In this document: piece after piece, positions 1 through 6,445 of the stretch
Numbering within the stretch: position 1 is the first letter of the stretch
How the letters are laid out: each line of letters opens with the position of its first letter
Origin: RGIG1752 sp045650425
GTDB lineage: Bacteria; Bacillota_I; Bacilli_A; RF39; UBA660
Direction of reading: 5' to 3'
DNA: 8,216 nucleotides
Assembly: GCA_045650425.1 (NCBI GenBank)
Contig: JAZRRD010000051.1
Span: 1 to 8,216, forward strand
Position numbers and translations under genes: made by a program
The notes under the pieces: generated by a model
What the model was told of the DNA's origin: nothing
Seen by the model: the letters and a program-made list of their open reading frames with translations, nothing else
Database searches by the model: none

Positions 1-94
1 ACGCATATGTACTTCCTGCAAATATTGCAACTACAGCCAAAACACCAATTGATAACGCTATAATTTTGTTGCGTTTTTTTGTGTCTTTTTCCAC
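1..94 (-). CDS. N-terminus of a secreted/surface protein with a SipW/TasA-like signal peptide (partial, runs off the left edge)
   Basis: Only the first 31 codons are present; the gene leaves the window at base 1. A GTG start at 94 is forced by an in-frame TAG two codons upstream. An AGGGA ribosome binding site (101-105) lies 6 nt before it. The peptide has a charged N-region (EKDTKKRNK), a hydrophobic core (about residues 11-26) and the end GSTYA. The next codon begins with T, so Tyr, Phe, Ser, Cys, Trp or Leu could follow. In Bacillota, a Lys-rich start, a hydrophobic stretch and (T/S)YA(Y/F) are typical of TasA/camelysin-like proteins cleaved by the SipW-type signal peptidase. That family assignment is inference, because the mature protein is not visible. 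The gene is read from a promoter whose spacer is a G15 tract, which suggests on/off expression of an exported protein. Confidence 0.6.
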   Translation of the reverse strand, partial: MEKDTKKRNKIIALSIGVLAVVAIFAGSTYA

Positions 95-126
95 TTTCTA
101 TCCCTACTTTCTATTTTTACATATAT

Positions 127-155
127 AGCATACCCCCCCCCCCCCCCTTTGTCAA
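127..155 (-). promoter_or_regulatory. Promoter with a poly-G spacer, probably phase-variable
   Basis: Read on the minus strand, a perfect -35 TTGACA (150-155) is followed by AA plus fifteen G (133-149) and then TATGCT (127-132, four of six matches to TATAAT). The spacer is exactly 17 nt, the sigma-A optimum. The predicted transcript start near 120 gives a leader of about 26 nt to the GTG at 94. A second possible -10, TATATA at 122-127 preceded by TGC (extended -10), would have a 22-nt spacer and would need about ten G for optimal spacing. The tract length giving maximum expression therefore depends on which -10 is used. Seen directly: the elements and spacing. Inferred: length variation changes promoter strength. 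Confidence 0.75.
133..147. repeat. C15/G15 homopolymer tract
   Basis: There are fifteen consecutive C on the plus strand, in a region otherwise dominated by A and T. A run this long is a mutational hotspot for replication slippage and is very unlikely to be maintained by chance in such AT-rich DNA. It occupies 15 of the 17 spacer positions of the promoter for the signal-peptide gene. The exact count may be uncertain because long homopolymers are hard to sequence and may be mixed in the population. Confidence 0.9.
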
Positions 156-166
156 ATAAAGTTGAC
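151..166. promoter_or_regulatory. Small inverted repeat overlapping the -35 element (possible operator)
   Basis: GTCAA (151-155) and TTGAC (162-166) form a 5-bp inverted repeat with a 6-nt spacer. The left arm lies inside the -35 box of the poly-G promoter. A regulator bound here would compete with RNA polymerase. The repeat is short and could be chance, and no regulator gene is visible in the window. Confidence 0.25.
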
Positions 167-222
167 CTACAGTCGTCATTTTTTTACAAATTTTATAAAT
201 TTTGACGTAAATTTACACAAAC
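167..222. other. AT-rich intergenic stretch upstream of the phase-variable promoter
   Basis: No gene is visible here. It lies between the topA-side terminator and the -35 of the leftmost gene. It contains a perfect 10-bp palindrome, GTAAATTTAC (207-216), and repeated AAATTTT blocks (188-203). Its AT richness directly upstream of the -35 could act as an UP element for the minus-strand promoter. That role is inference. Confidence 0.3.
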
Positions 223-224
223 AA

Positions 225-248
225 AAAAACAGATTTACATCTGTTTTT
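225..248 (-). terminator. Rho-independent terminator of the topA operon (now separated from topA by the IS)
   Basis: A perfect 10-bp stem (225-234 with 239-248) encloses the loop TTAC (235-238). The core is CAGAT/ATCTG and the arms are A-rich/T-rich. On the minus strand a run of seven T (positions 229 to 223) completes the signal; the plus strand also has a T run, so it may work in both directions. If the IS and one TTTATTTT copy are removed, the stem begins 2 nt after the topA stop codon, the expected place for the operon terminator. Confidence 0.8.
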
Positions 249-253
249 ATTTT
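246..253. repeat. Left target-site duplication of the ISL3 element
   Basis: TTTATTTT here is identical to 1729-1736. It directly abuts the GG that starts the left inverted repeat. Eight bases is the duplication length expected of ISL3-family elements. Confidence 0.8.
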
Positions 254-278
254 GGTTGTAAAATATTTAGTGTGTGTA
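254..278 (+). repeat. Left terminal inverted repeat of the IS
   Basis: Compared ungapped with the reverse complement of 1704-1728, 15 of 25 positions match. These include the terminal GG and an unbroken TAGTGTGTGTA at 268-278. The middle (positions 5-11 of the repeat) is diverged. A small dyad, TAACT-AAA-AGTTA (277-289), follows just inside. Confidence 0.75.
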
Positions 279-313
279 ACTAAAAGTTATATGCACTATT
301 TTTATATATAAAA

Positions 314-342
314 AAGACATATAAGTAAAACCTTGATACAAT
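314..342 (+). promoter_or_regulatory. Transposase promoter
   Basis: AAGACA (314-319, matching GACA of the -35 consensus) and TACAAT (337-342, five of six) are separated by 17 nt. The -10 is preceded by TGA, an extended -10 motif. The same nonamer TGATACAAT occurs in the operon promoter at 8166-8174. Transcription would start near 349, giving a leader of about 30 nt that carries the AGAAGG ribosome binding site (367-372), 7 nt before the ATG at 380. Confidence 0.6.
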
Positions 343-385
343 GTAAGTGACGAAACAAACATAGAAAGAAGGTACTTATATGTCT
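315..385 (+). promoter_or_regulatory. 13-bp inverted repeat around the transposase start (fold-back element)
   Basis: AGACATATAAGTA (315-327) is the exact reverse complement of 373-385, which begins right after the ribosome binding site and includes the ATG (380-382). The left arm overlaps the -35 box, upstream of the predicted transcript start near 349. The element's own mRNA would lack the left arm and stay open. A transcript entering from outside would contain both arms and could form a hairpin with a 45-nt loop that buries the start codon. IS10 and IS50 are known to use this type of protection from read-through activation. Its operation here is inference. Confidence 0.6.
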
Positions 386-1665
386 AACCAAAATTATATT
401 ATAGAAATGCTAGAATTGAAAGATAACAACATTAAATTTTATAATAATTTTTATTATAAAGAAAAAATTAAAAATGTTTTACACAAAATTTTTGAGGGTT
501 ATCTTTCATATCAACCTCTTTGTTGTGATAAATGTGGTGTGTTATTTGATGAAAAGTTTGAAAAGCATGGCTTTATTGTTTCTGATATCAAAATTCCTGA
601 TGTTGTTGGATTTAAAACTATTCTTAGATTACACAAACAAAGATATCTTTGCAAACATTGTGGCAAAGCTTTTACACTTAAAACTAATATTTGTGATTTT
701 GGTTGTTTTATTTCTAATAACACCAAGCAAAAAATTGCTGTTGATTTAACGGAAAAACGGTCTGAAAAAGATATCGCTAAGGCTAATAATGTGTCTCCTA
801 ATACCGTTGAAAGAGTTATGGATTCTTATTACGAAACTATTAAAATATATAAAAATTATTTGCCTAAAATATTATCCTTCGATGAATTTAAATCTGTTAA
901 ATCTGCTGATGGTGCTATAAGTTTTCATTTATGCAATGGTGAATCTGGTCAAACTATCGATATAGTCGAAGATCGTAGACTTTATTGTTTGCTTAAATAC
1001 TCGCTAGATATTCTCATAAGGCTCGTGCTGCTGTTAAATTTATTGTTATCGATATGTATTCTCCTTACATTTCTTTAATAAAAGCTATGTTCCCTAATGC
1101 TAAGATTGTCATCGATAAATTTCACCTTGTCCAATTAATATCCAGAGCTCTTAACAAAACTAGAATTAAAGTTATGAATTCAGATAAGCAAAACTATAAT
1201 AAAATGAAAAGATACTGGCGTTTATTTCTAAAAGATAGAAATGAGTTAGATTTTAGCAAATGGCAAAAATTTACTTGTTTTCCAAACTTAATTACAGAAA
1301 GAGATGTTGTTGACTATATGTTAAATCAAAATGTCGAGCTAAAAGAAACATATTCTATTTATCAATGTTTACTCTCAGCGTTTAAAGAAAAAGATTTTGA
1401 GGCTTTTATTAATATTTTAAATACCGAGCATCATCTTATATCAAGTTATATGAAAACATCTCTAAACACTTTAAAAGAGTTTAAAGATAATATTTTTAAT
1501 ACATTTAATAATCCTTATCACAACGGTTTTATTGAAGGAAACAATAATTTTATTAAAGTTATAAAACGTATTGCTTTTGGATTTAGATCTTTTCGTAGAT
1601 TCAAAGCCCGTATCATGATTTGCAAAGGAATTATTAAAATAAATAAAAAAGTAGCTAACATCTAG
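380..1665 (+). pseudogene. ISL3-family transposase, disrupted by a one-base frameshift
   Basis: Two reading frames together encode a DDE transposase. The first runs from ATG 380 (ribosome binding site 367-372). The second is open from 997 to the stop at 1665. The first frame encodes DRRLYCLLKY, then loses sense. Inserting one base (most simply a T) near 1001 restores KYFARYSHKARAAVKFIVID and gives one protein of 428 residues, normal for the family. In the repaired numbering, an N-terminal zinc-binding region has CxxC pairs at C49/C52 and C91/C94, and a helix-turn-helix-like segment lies at about 118-150. Probable catalytic residues are D168 (SFDEF), D225 (VIDMY) and E386 (FIEGNN). ISL3 transposases are normally made from a single frame, so decay or a sequencing error is more likely than programmed shifting. 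The rest of the coding sequence is intact, so the lesion is recent if real. Confidence 0.9.
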
Positions 1666-1673
1666 CGATGTTA
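1656..1673 (+). other. Small hairpin at the transposase stop codon
   Basis: TAACATC (1656-1662) pairs with GATGTTA (1667-1673) around the loop TAGC, which contains the TAG stop. The stem is 7 bp and no T run follows, so it is not a standard terminator. It may protect the mRNA end or simply be chance. Confidence 0.3.
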
Positions 1674-1703
1674 ACCACTTTAAAATTATCACTTATTTGT
1701 GTC

Positions 1704-1728
1704 TACACACACTATTTGACAATTATCC
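1704..1728 (-). repeat. Right terminal inverted repeat of the IS
   Basis: Read on the minus strand from 1728 it starts GGATAATTGTC and reaches TAGTGTGTGTA at the same distance from the tip as the left repeat. A short dyad, TGTGT-CT-ACACA (1698-1709), overlaps its inner edge and could contribute to transposase binding. Confidence 0.75.
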
Positions 1729-1736
1729 TTTATTTT
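1729..1736. repeat. Right target-site duplication of the ISL3 element
   Basis: This is the second copy of TTTATTTT, matching 246-253 exactly. It contains the topA stop codon (1730-1732, TAA on the minus strand), so the target was the last bases of topA and the first bases behind it. Confidence 0.8.
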
Positions 1737-3751
1737 TTAAATCCACATTCTTCACATAATATATCATCTTTTTTTTGAATCAAAAGACTTTGACATTCTG
1801 GGCACTTATCTACTGGTAAATACCATGTTGCAAATTTGCATTTTGGATAATTATCACACCCATAAAAGACTTTTCCGCGACGAGTTTTCTTTTCAATAAT
1901 TTTTCCGCTACATTTAGGACAATCAATTATTTGTTTTATTTCATTCTCCTCTTTTTTAATATACTTACAGCTTGGATAATTACTACAAGCAGTAAAGATA
2001 CCATAGCGACCATTACGAACAACCAAGTCACTTCCGCAATCAGGACATAATTCTCCAGTTTTCTCGGGCTCTTTCTTTTCCATTTCTGCAAATGCTTTTT
2101 CTACTAATGGTTCAAACTCATTATAAAAATCATGTAATACTTTGATGTTATCTAAATTTTCATTTGCTATTTTATCTAGGTCATCTTCCATATTGGCTGT
2201 ATATTCGACATTAACTAAATTACTAAAGAATTCTTGAAGTTTATCTGTTGTCTCTATTCCTATATCGGTTGGAAAAAATTTCTTTTCGTTCAGTTTTACA
2301 TATCCTCTATCTTTAATCGTTTGCATTATAGTAGCATATGTACTTGGTCTTCCAATCCCTAAACTTTCTAATTCTTTAATTAAACTACTTTCTGTGTAAC
2401 GACTGGCAGGTTTAGTAAAGTGCTGAATTTTATTTATTTCATCAGATATTAAAATATTACTTTGATAAGATTTAAAATCTGGTAAGATTTTATCTTCGTT
2501 ATCCTCATAAGCACCATATACTTTTAAATATCCATCAAATACTAATTGACTTCCAGTTGTTTTAAATGTATAACCATTATTTTCTAAAATTACACTAGTG
2601 CTTAAGTAAACTGAATCAGCCATTAAAGATGAAACTGCTCTAGAATAAATTAATTTATATAATTTATACTCATCAGGAGTCAAGAATTTTTTTACACTTT
2701 CTGGAGTTCTTAATACACTTGTTGGTCTAATTCCTTCGTGTGCATCTTGGATATTGTCATTTTTCTTACCAAATTTAACATTTCCTAAATATTCCTTACC
2801 ATAATTTTTTTCAATAAAATTATGAGTTTCATTTACAAATATTGGAGAAACTCTAACGCTATCTGTTCTCATGTATGTAATTAAACCGACGGTTTCATTT
2901 TCCAAATCAATTCCTTCGTATAATTTTTGTGCAGTTTTCATTGTTTTTGAGGCACTAAAATTCAACTTGCTTGATGCAATTTGTTGTAAAGTTGAAGTCT
3001 TAAATACTTCTTTTGATTTTCTGTTTTTTTTCGTTTTGCTAATATCTTCAATTTTAAAACTTTTGCTTAAAACACTTAAAATTTCTTTTGCTTCTACTTC
3101 ACTCTTTATTTCGATTTTCTTCCCTCTAAATTTCTCTAGTTCCGCAGTAAAATCTTTAAAATCAGCTTCAATTGTCCAGTATTCTTCAGGAATAAAAGCC
3201 AAAATTTCTCTTTCTCTATCTACAATTAATTTTAAAGCAACGGATTGAACTCGGCCTGCACTTTTCCCACCAGTTTTACTACGCATTAATTTACTTAATC
3301 TAAAACCAATAATTCGATCTAAAATTCTTCTTGTTTCTTGGCTTTTAACTAGATCGTAATCAATTTTACGTGGATTATTAATGGCTTCCTTAACAACATC
3401 TTTAGTAATCTCATTAAAAACTACTCTATCATATTTATTATCATCTAATCCAAGTTCATCATATAAATGCCAGCTTATAGCCTCTCCTTCGCGGTCTGGG
3501 TCAGTAGCTAGATAAACTATATCTGATTCTTTAGCAAGTTTCTTCAAACTTTTAATATCTTTAGATTTACCTTTAATTGCAATATACGTAGGCTTAAAAT
3601 CATTTTCTATATCAACTCCTAACCCAAACTTTCCGGTCGTCGATAAATCTCTTATATGCCCCTTACTTGAAACTACATTATATTCACTTCCTAAGTACTT
3701 CTCAATAGTTTTACTTTTAGCAGGTGATTCCACTATAACTAATTTCTTCAT
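1730..3751 (-). CDS. topA: DNA topoisomerase I (type IA)
   Basis: This enzyme relaxes negative supercoils by cutting one strand through a 5'-phosphotyrosine link. The 673 residues include an N-terminal TOPRIM domain opening with KKLVIVESPAKSKTIEKYL. It carries acidic residues E8 and D84-x-D86-x-E88 (TDPDREGE). The catalytic Tyr is Y293 in GLITYMRTDS, with R295 next to it. Three C4 zinc-ribbon modules close the protein: C569/C572/C589/C595, C611/C614/C632/C638 and C650/C653/C666/C669. The length and domain set are normal for Bacillota TopA. ATG 3751 is supported by AAAGGA 5 nt upstream, placed just after the stop of the preceding gene (11-nt gap), so the gene is probably translated from the same transcript. 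The stop codon lies in the duplication made by the ISL3 insertion, and the protein sequence is unaffected. Transcripts now run antisense through the IS before reaching the terminator at 225-248. Confidence 0.97.
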   Translation of the reverse strand: MKKLVIVESPAKSKTIEKYLGSEYNVVSSKGHIRDLSTTGKFGLGVDIENDFKPTYIAIKGKSKDIKSLKKLAKESDIVYLATDPDREGEAISWHLYDELGLDDNKYDRVVFNEITKDVVKEAINNPRKIDYDLVKSQETRRILDRIIGFRLSKLMRSKTGGKSAGRVQSVALKLIVDREREILAFIPEEYWTIEADFKDFTAELEKFRGKKIEIKSEVEAKEILSVLSKSFKIEDISKTKKNRKSKEVFKTSTLQQIASSKLNFSASKTMKTAQKLYEGIDLENETVGLITYMRTDSVRVSPIFVNETHNFIEKNYGKEYLGNVKFGKKNDNIQDAHEGIRPTSVLRTPESVKKFLTPDEYKLYKLIYSRAVSSLMADSVYLSTSVILENNGYTFKTTGSQLVFDGYLKVYGAYEDNEDKILPDFKSYQSNILISDEINKIQHFTKPASRYTESSLIKELESLGIGRPSTYATIMQTIKDRGYVKLNEKKFFPTDIGIETTDKLQEFFSNLVNVEYTANMEDDLDKIANENLDNIKVLHDFYNEFEPLVEKAFAEMEKKEPEKTGELCPDCGSDLVVRNGRYGIFTACSNYPSCKYIKKEENEIKQIIDCPKCSGKIIEKKTRRGKVFYGCDNYPKCKFATWYLPVDKCPECQSLLIQKKDDILCEECGFKK

Positions 3752-3762
3752 ATTTATCCTTT

Positions 3763-5817
3763 CTAACTACCATTTACTTTTGTTTCATTATCTACTGTAT
3801 TTTGTATTTCCATTTTTTTATTATTTAAGGCCTTTTCTAAATAACCAAAATAATTATTTTTAATAGCACTGTTACTCATACTAATTTTTAAATGTATATC
3901 TTCATTTATTCTATTTATATCAGCTTCAGTATAATAGCCTTCTTGAAAGACAGTCAAATTACTACTGCTAGCATTATAATACGCATATTCATTTTTCCAT
4001 GATCCATCTGCGAAAACTACCATGCTTTCATAGTCTTTAGATAAAACATCAGTTCCATTATAAAATCTTGGATCATACTCTAAATCGCAAAGATTTGCAA
4101 TTGTTGGAACAATATTAACATACGAAGTATATTCTGTAAAAGCCTTTGCTTTTATCTCACTATTATAAATTACAAACGGTACTCTTTCTGCCTCATAATC
4201 TTCTAACGGATACTCTAAAACATTACTAATTGTTTTATTAGATAATCCGTAAGGATAATGATCTCCATACATAACAATAACTGTATCGTCTAAGATGCCT
4301 CTTTCTTCTAGGCCAGAAATTAAAATACCTAACCCTTCATCTAATTCTTTTAATTTAGACATATATCTTTTTAAATCTTTGGGATAATTAAAATCTTTAA
4401 AATCATTTAAATATTTATCCCCCAAAATACTTGAAACACTATATGGTTGATGCGAACTTACAGTAGTAAGCCATGTCATAAAAGGTTTACCTTCTTCATA
4501 AGTATCTATTATTTGTAAATATTTACTCATAAAATCTGCATCACTTGCCCAATTACGATATTCATTACGATAAGGTATTCCCAATGATTGGACTCCATAG
4601 TATTTTTGTGAGCCTAAATTAGTATGAATTTTAGAACGATAATAATATGCTTCAGTATAATTATGCATTGAAGATGTATAATATCCAGCATTATTAAATA
4701 GATTAAAAATACTAGTAAAATATGTATTATTTTTATATACGTTTGCAGTACAACTATTGTATATGGAATATAAACCAGTCATTCCAGATAATTCATTATT
4801 TCCAGTTGCACAACTATTTCTTGGGCTATAATTATTTTCCCAATGCCACCCTTCAGAATATAGTTTATAAAAATTAGGATATAATTCTTCATTAATAATG
4901 ATATCATTTACTGATTCCAACATTATAACTATAACATTCTTATCTTTAAATATTCCAGTATATTCATTTTTATCTGTTATATTTTGATTTATAAAATAAT
5001 TATTTAAATTTTGATATATTTTATTCTTTTCATTTTGAATTACTTTTTCAAAAACAGTATCATCAATTATTCTTGAATAATCAGTTTTTTCTTTTTCTGC
5101 TTTTTGGTAATCAACACTTGTCATAGTTTCATCTATAGGGAAAAATTTGATTCTTACATCGCCTAGCCCAAAAGCTGTAACCCCCAATTGTTTTATCGCA
5201 ATACTTGGTACATTAGGGTTGATAAACAATGATTTATTACTTTGTAATTGATATTTATTTTGCATAAATGGCATAATTAAACAACCATAATAAATAAACC
5301 CAACAGATATTTCAAGTAAAATAAATGATGATGTTTTCTTTAATATATTTTTAGTTTTTTCTACTTTATTTAATTTAGGTAATTCTACAACTAATTGTTT
5401 GTGTAAAAAAACATAATATAATATTAATAAGATAAAAGGAATAAACATTAAATAATATGTTATTTTAAAACTTCTAAAATATTCACCTATATAGTCTACT
5501 ACAGCACCAAGCTGACTCGAAGTATTTAAAGACATATAAACTCCCAGATAATTATTAAATCCTAGTTGAGCAAAACCATAAATAGTTATTCCTAGGCAAA
5601 CTATTATATTTATAATAATTGCAGTTGCTTTTTTTAAATATGAGCAAATAAAACTAATTAAAATTGCTAAAAAGTTTGTAGATATAAAAATTCTTAATAA
5701 GGACCATGATATAACTTGATCTGCATTTAAGGACTTAAAAAATATTTCTATCATAAAAATAGAAACAAAAGAAACAAGATAATTTAATAACCATTTATTT
5801 TTAAACTTTTTGAACAT
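3763..5817 (-). CDS. LTA-synthase-family membrane sulfatase-fold protein
   Basis: This is likely a glycerol-phosphate polymer transferase of the LtaS type, which moves phosphoglycerol from phosphatidylglycerol onto a growing envelope polymer outside the cell. The 684 residues begin with about five membrane segments (roughly 10-28, 38-59, 64-85, 119-137, 165-185). A linker follows, then an extracellular alkaline-phosphatase/sulfatase-fold domain (about 293-600). Probable metal and active-site residues are E301 (VIVIMLES), Thr338 as nucleophile (SCATGNNE), H385 (SSMHNY), H456 (SSHQPY) and D519/H520 (MYGDHYP). The size and order match LtaS. A related phosphoglycerol transferase acting on another lipid or glycan remains possible. 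ATG 5817 overlaps the rnhB end by 17 nt. AGAGG lies 9 nt upstream, inside rnhB, which suggests translational coupling. A poorly conserved, Asn/Lys-rich tail follows the catalytic domain. Confidence 0.88.
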   Translation of the reverse strand: MFKKFKNKWLLNYLVSFVSIFMIEIFFKSLNADQVISWSLLRIFISTNFLAILISFICSYLKKATAIIINIIVCLGITIYGFAQLGFNNYLGVYMSLNTSSQLGAVVDYIGEYFRSFKITYYLMFIPFILLILYYVFLHKQLVVELPKLNKVEKTKNILKKTSSFILLEISVGFIYYGCLIMPFMQNKYQLQSNKSLFINPNVPSIAIKQLGVTAFGLGDVRIKFFPIDETMTSVDYQKAEKEKTDYSRIIDDTVFEKVIQNEKNKIYQNLNNYFINQNITDKNEYTGIFKDKNVIVIMLESVNDIIINEELYPNFYKLYSEGWHWENNYSPRNSCATGNNELSGMTGLYSIYNSCTANVYKNNTYFTSIFNLFNNAGYYTSSMHNYTEAYYYRSKIHTNLGSQKYYGVQSLGIPYRNEYRNWASDADFMSKYLQIIDTYEEGKPFMTWLTTVSSHQPYSVSSILGDKYLNDFKDFNYPKDLKRYMSKLKELDEGLGILISGLEERGILDDTVIVMYGDHYPYGLSNKTISNVLEYPLEDYEAERVPFVIYNSEIKAKAFTEYTSYVNIVPTIANLCDLEYDPRFYNGTDVLSKDYESMVVFADGSWKNEYAYYNASSSNLTVFQEGYYTEADINRINEDIHLKISMSNSAIKNNYFGYLEKALNNKKMEIQNTVDNETKVNGS

Positions 5818-6445
5818 CCTTATCGACCTCTTTTTCTATTAAATCACGAACTGGCTTATAAGTAAATCGATAATTTTCTAAAACTCCATATTTTTTTATA
5901 TTTTCTAAATGTAACTTAGTTGGATAGCCCTTATGTTTAGCAAATCCATATTCCGGATGTTTTTCATCAAGTTCATACATCATTCGATCTCTAGTTACTT
6001 TAGCTATAACACTTGCCGCAGAAATGCTCAAACTTAATAAATCTCCATGAATAATTGGTGTATTTGGAATACCAATATCTAAAGGCATTGCATCACTAAG
6101 AATATGTTCAGGTTTAATTTTTAAATTTTCTATCGCTTTAATCATCGCAACACGACTTGCTGCATAAATATTTATTTCATCAATTTCTTTTGGAGAAACT
6201 TCACCAATACCGATTGCTAATGCATCTTTCATGATAATATCATAATATGCATCACGTTTCTTTTCGGTGAGCTTTTTTGAATCAGTAAGTCCTGGAAGTT
6301 CATAATTTTTAGGAAGAATTACTGCTGCTGCTACAACTGGACCTACAAGCGGCCCTCTTCCTACTTCGTCTACTCCTGCAATTAGCTTAATTCCTTTTTT
6401 ATATAAATCTTTTTCATATTCTAAAACATCATATTTCATTATCAA
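5801..6445 (-). CDS. rnhB: Ribonuclease HII
   Basis: This enzyme cleaves RNA in RNA:DNA hybrids and nicks at single ribonucleotides left in DNA. The 214 residues carry the family hallmarks: GVDEVGRGPLVGPVVAAAV near the N-terminus, and GDLLSLSISAASVIAKVTRDR in the second half. The four acidic catalytic residues are D26, E27, D118 (LSDAM) and D135 (HGDLL), and the GYPT/H motif (173-179) is also present. The chosen start is TTG at 6445, because AAGGAAG lies about 6 nt before it. The ATG two codons later (6439) would sit about 12 nt from that site and is the alternative. The gene overlaps the end of rbgA by 17 nt, its ribosome binding site lies within rbgA, and it overlaps the next gene by another 17 nt. 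The rbgA-rnhB pairing matches the ylqF-rnhB order of Bacillus. Confidence 0.96.
   Translation of the reverse strand: MIMKYDVLEYEKDLYKKGIKLIAGVDEVGRGPLVGPVVAAAVILPKNYELPGLTDSKKLTEKKRDAYYDIIMKDALAIGIGEVSPKEIDEINIYAASRVAMIKAIENLKIKPEHILSDAMPLDIGIPNTPIIHGDLLSLSISAASVIAKVTRDRMMYELDEKHPEYGFAKHKGYPTKLHLENIKKYGVLENYRFTYKPVRDLIEKEVDKDVQKV

Larger units (their letters stand above)
254..1728 (+). mobile_element. ISL3-family insertion sequence, 1475 bp, transposase frameshifted
   Basis: The boundaries come from three agreeing signs. Both ends read GG going inward, both carry TAGTGTGTGTA at the same distance from the tip, and an identical octamer TTTATTTT flanks the element. The single cargo gene encodes an ISL3-type DDE transposase with an N-terminal zinc-binding region. 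The size fits the family (about 1.3-1.5 kb). The right tip is 1 nt from the topA stop codon (1730-1732), which lies inside the right duplication, so topA is not altered. The element runs opposite to the surrounding operon. Its one-base coding defect suggests it is now non-autonomous unless a sister copy supplies transposase. Confidence 0.88.

Noticed and set aside
149..158. TTGTCAAATA here is the exact reverse complement of 1714-1723 and could be taken as the true left end of the IS.
   Set aside because: No matching 8-bp duplication flanks that choice, and it would include the terminator and half of the poly-G promoter in the element. The pair 254/1728 has GG tips, in-register TAGTGTGTGTA blocks and the TTTATTTT duplication.
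207..216. The palindrome GTAAATTTAC as a definite protein-binding site.
   Set aside because: A ten-base AT-rich palindrome is expected by chance at appreciable frequency in this composition. It is kept only as a low-interest observation.
2871..3248. A 125-codon plus-strand open frame inside topA.
   Set aside because: It is antisense to a strongly conserved topoisomerase region, has low-complexity hydrophobic content and has no ribosome binding site of note. The same reasoning excludes the other open frames antisense to or overlapping the transposase and rbgA (474-749, 511-726, 1471-1692, 7117-7329).
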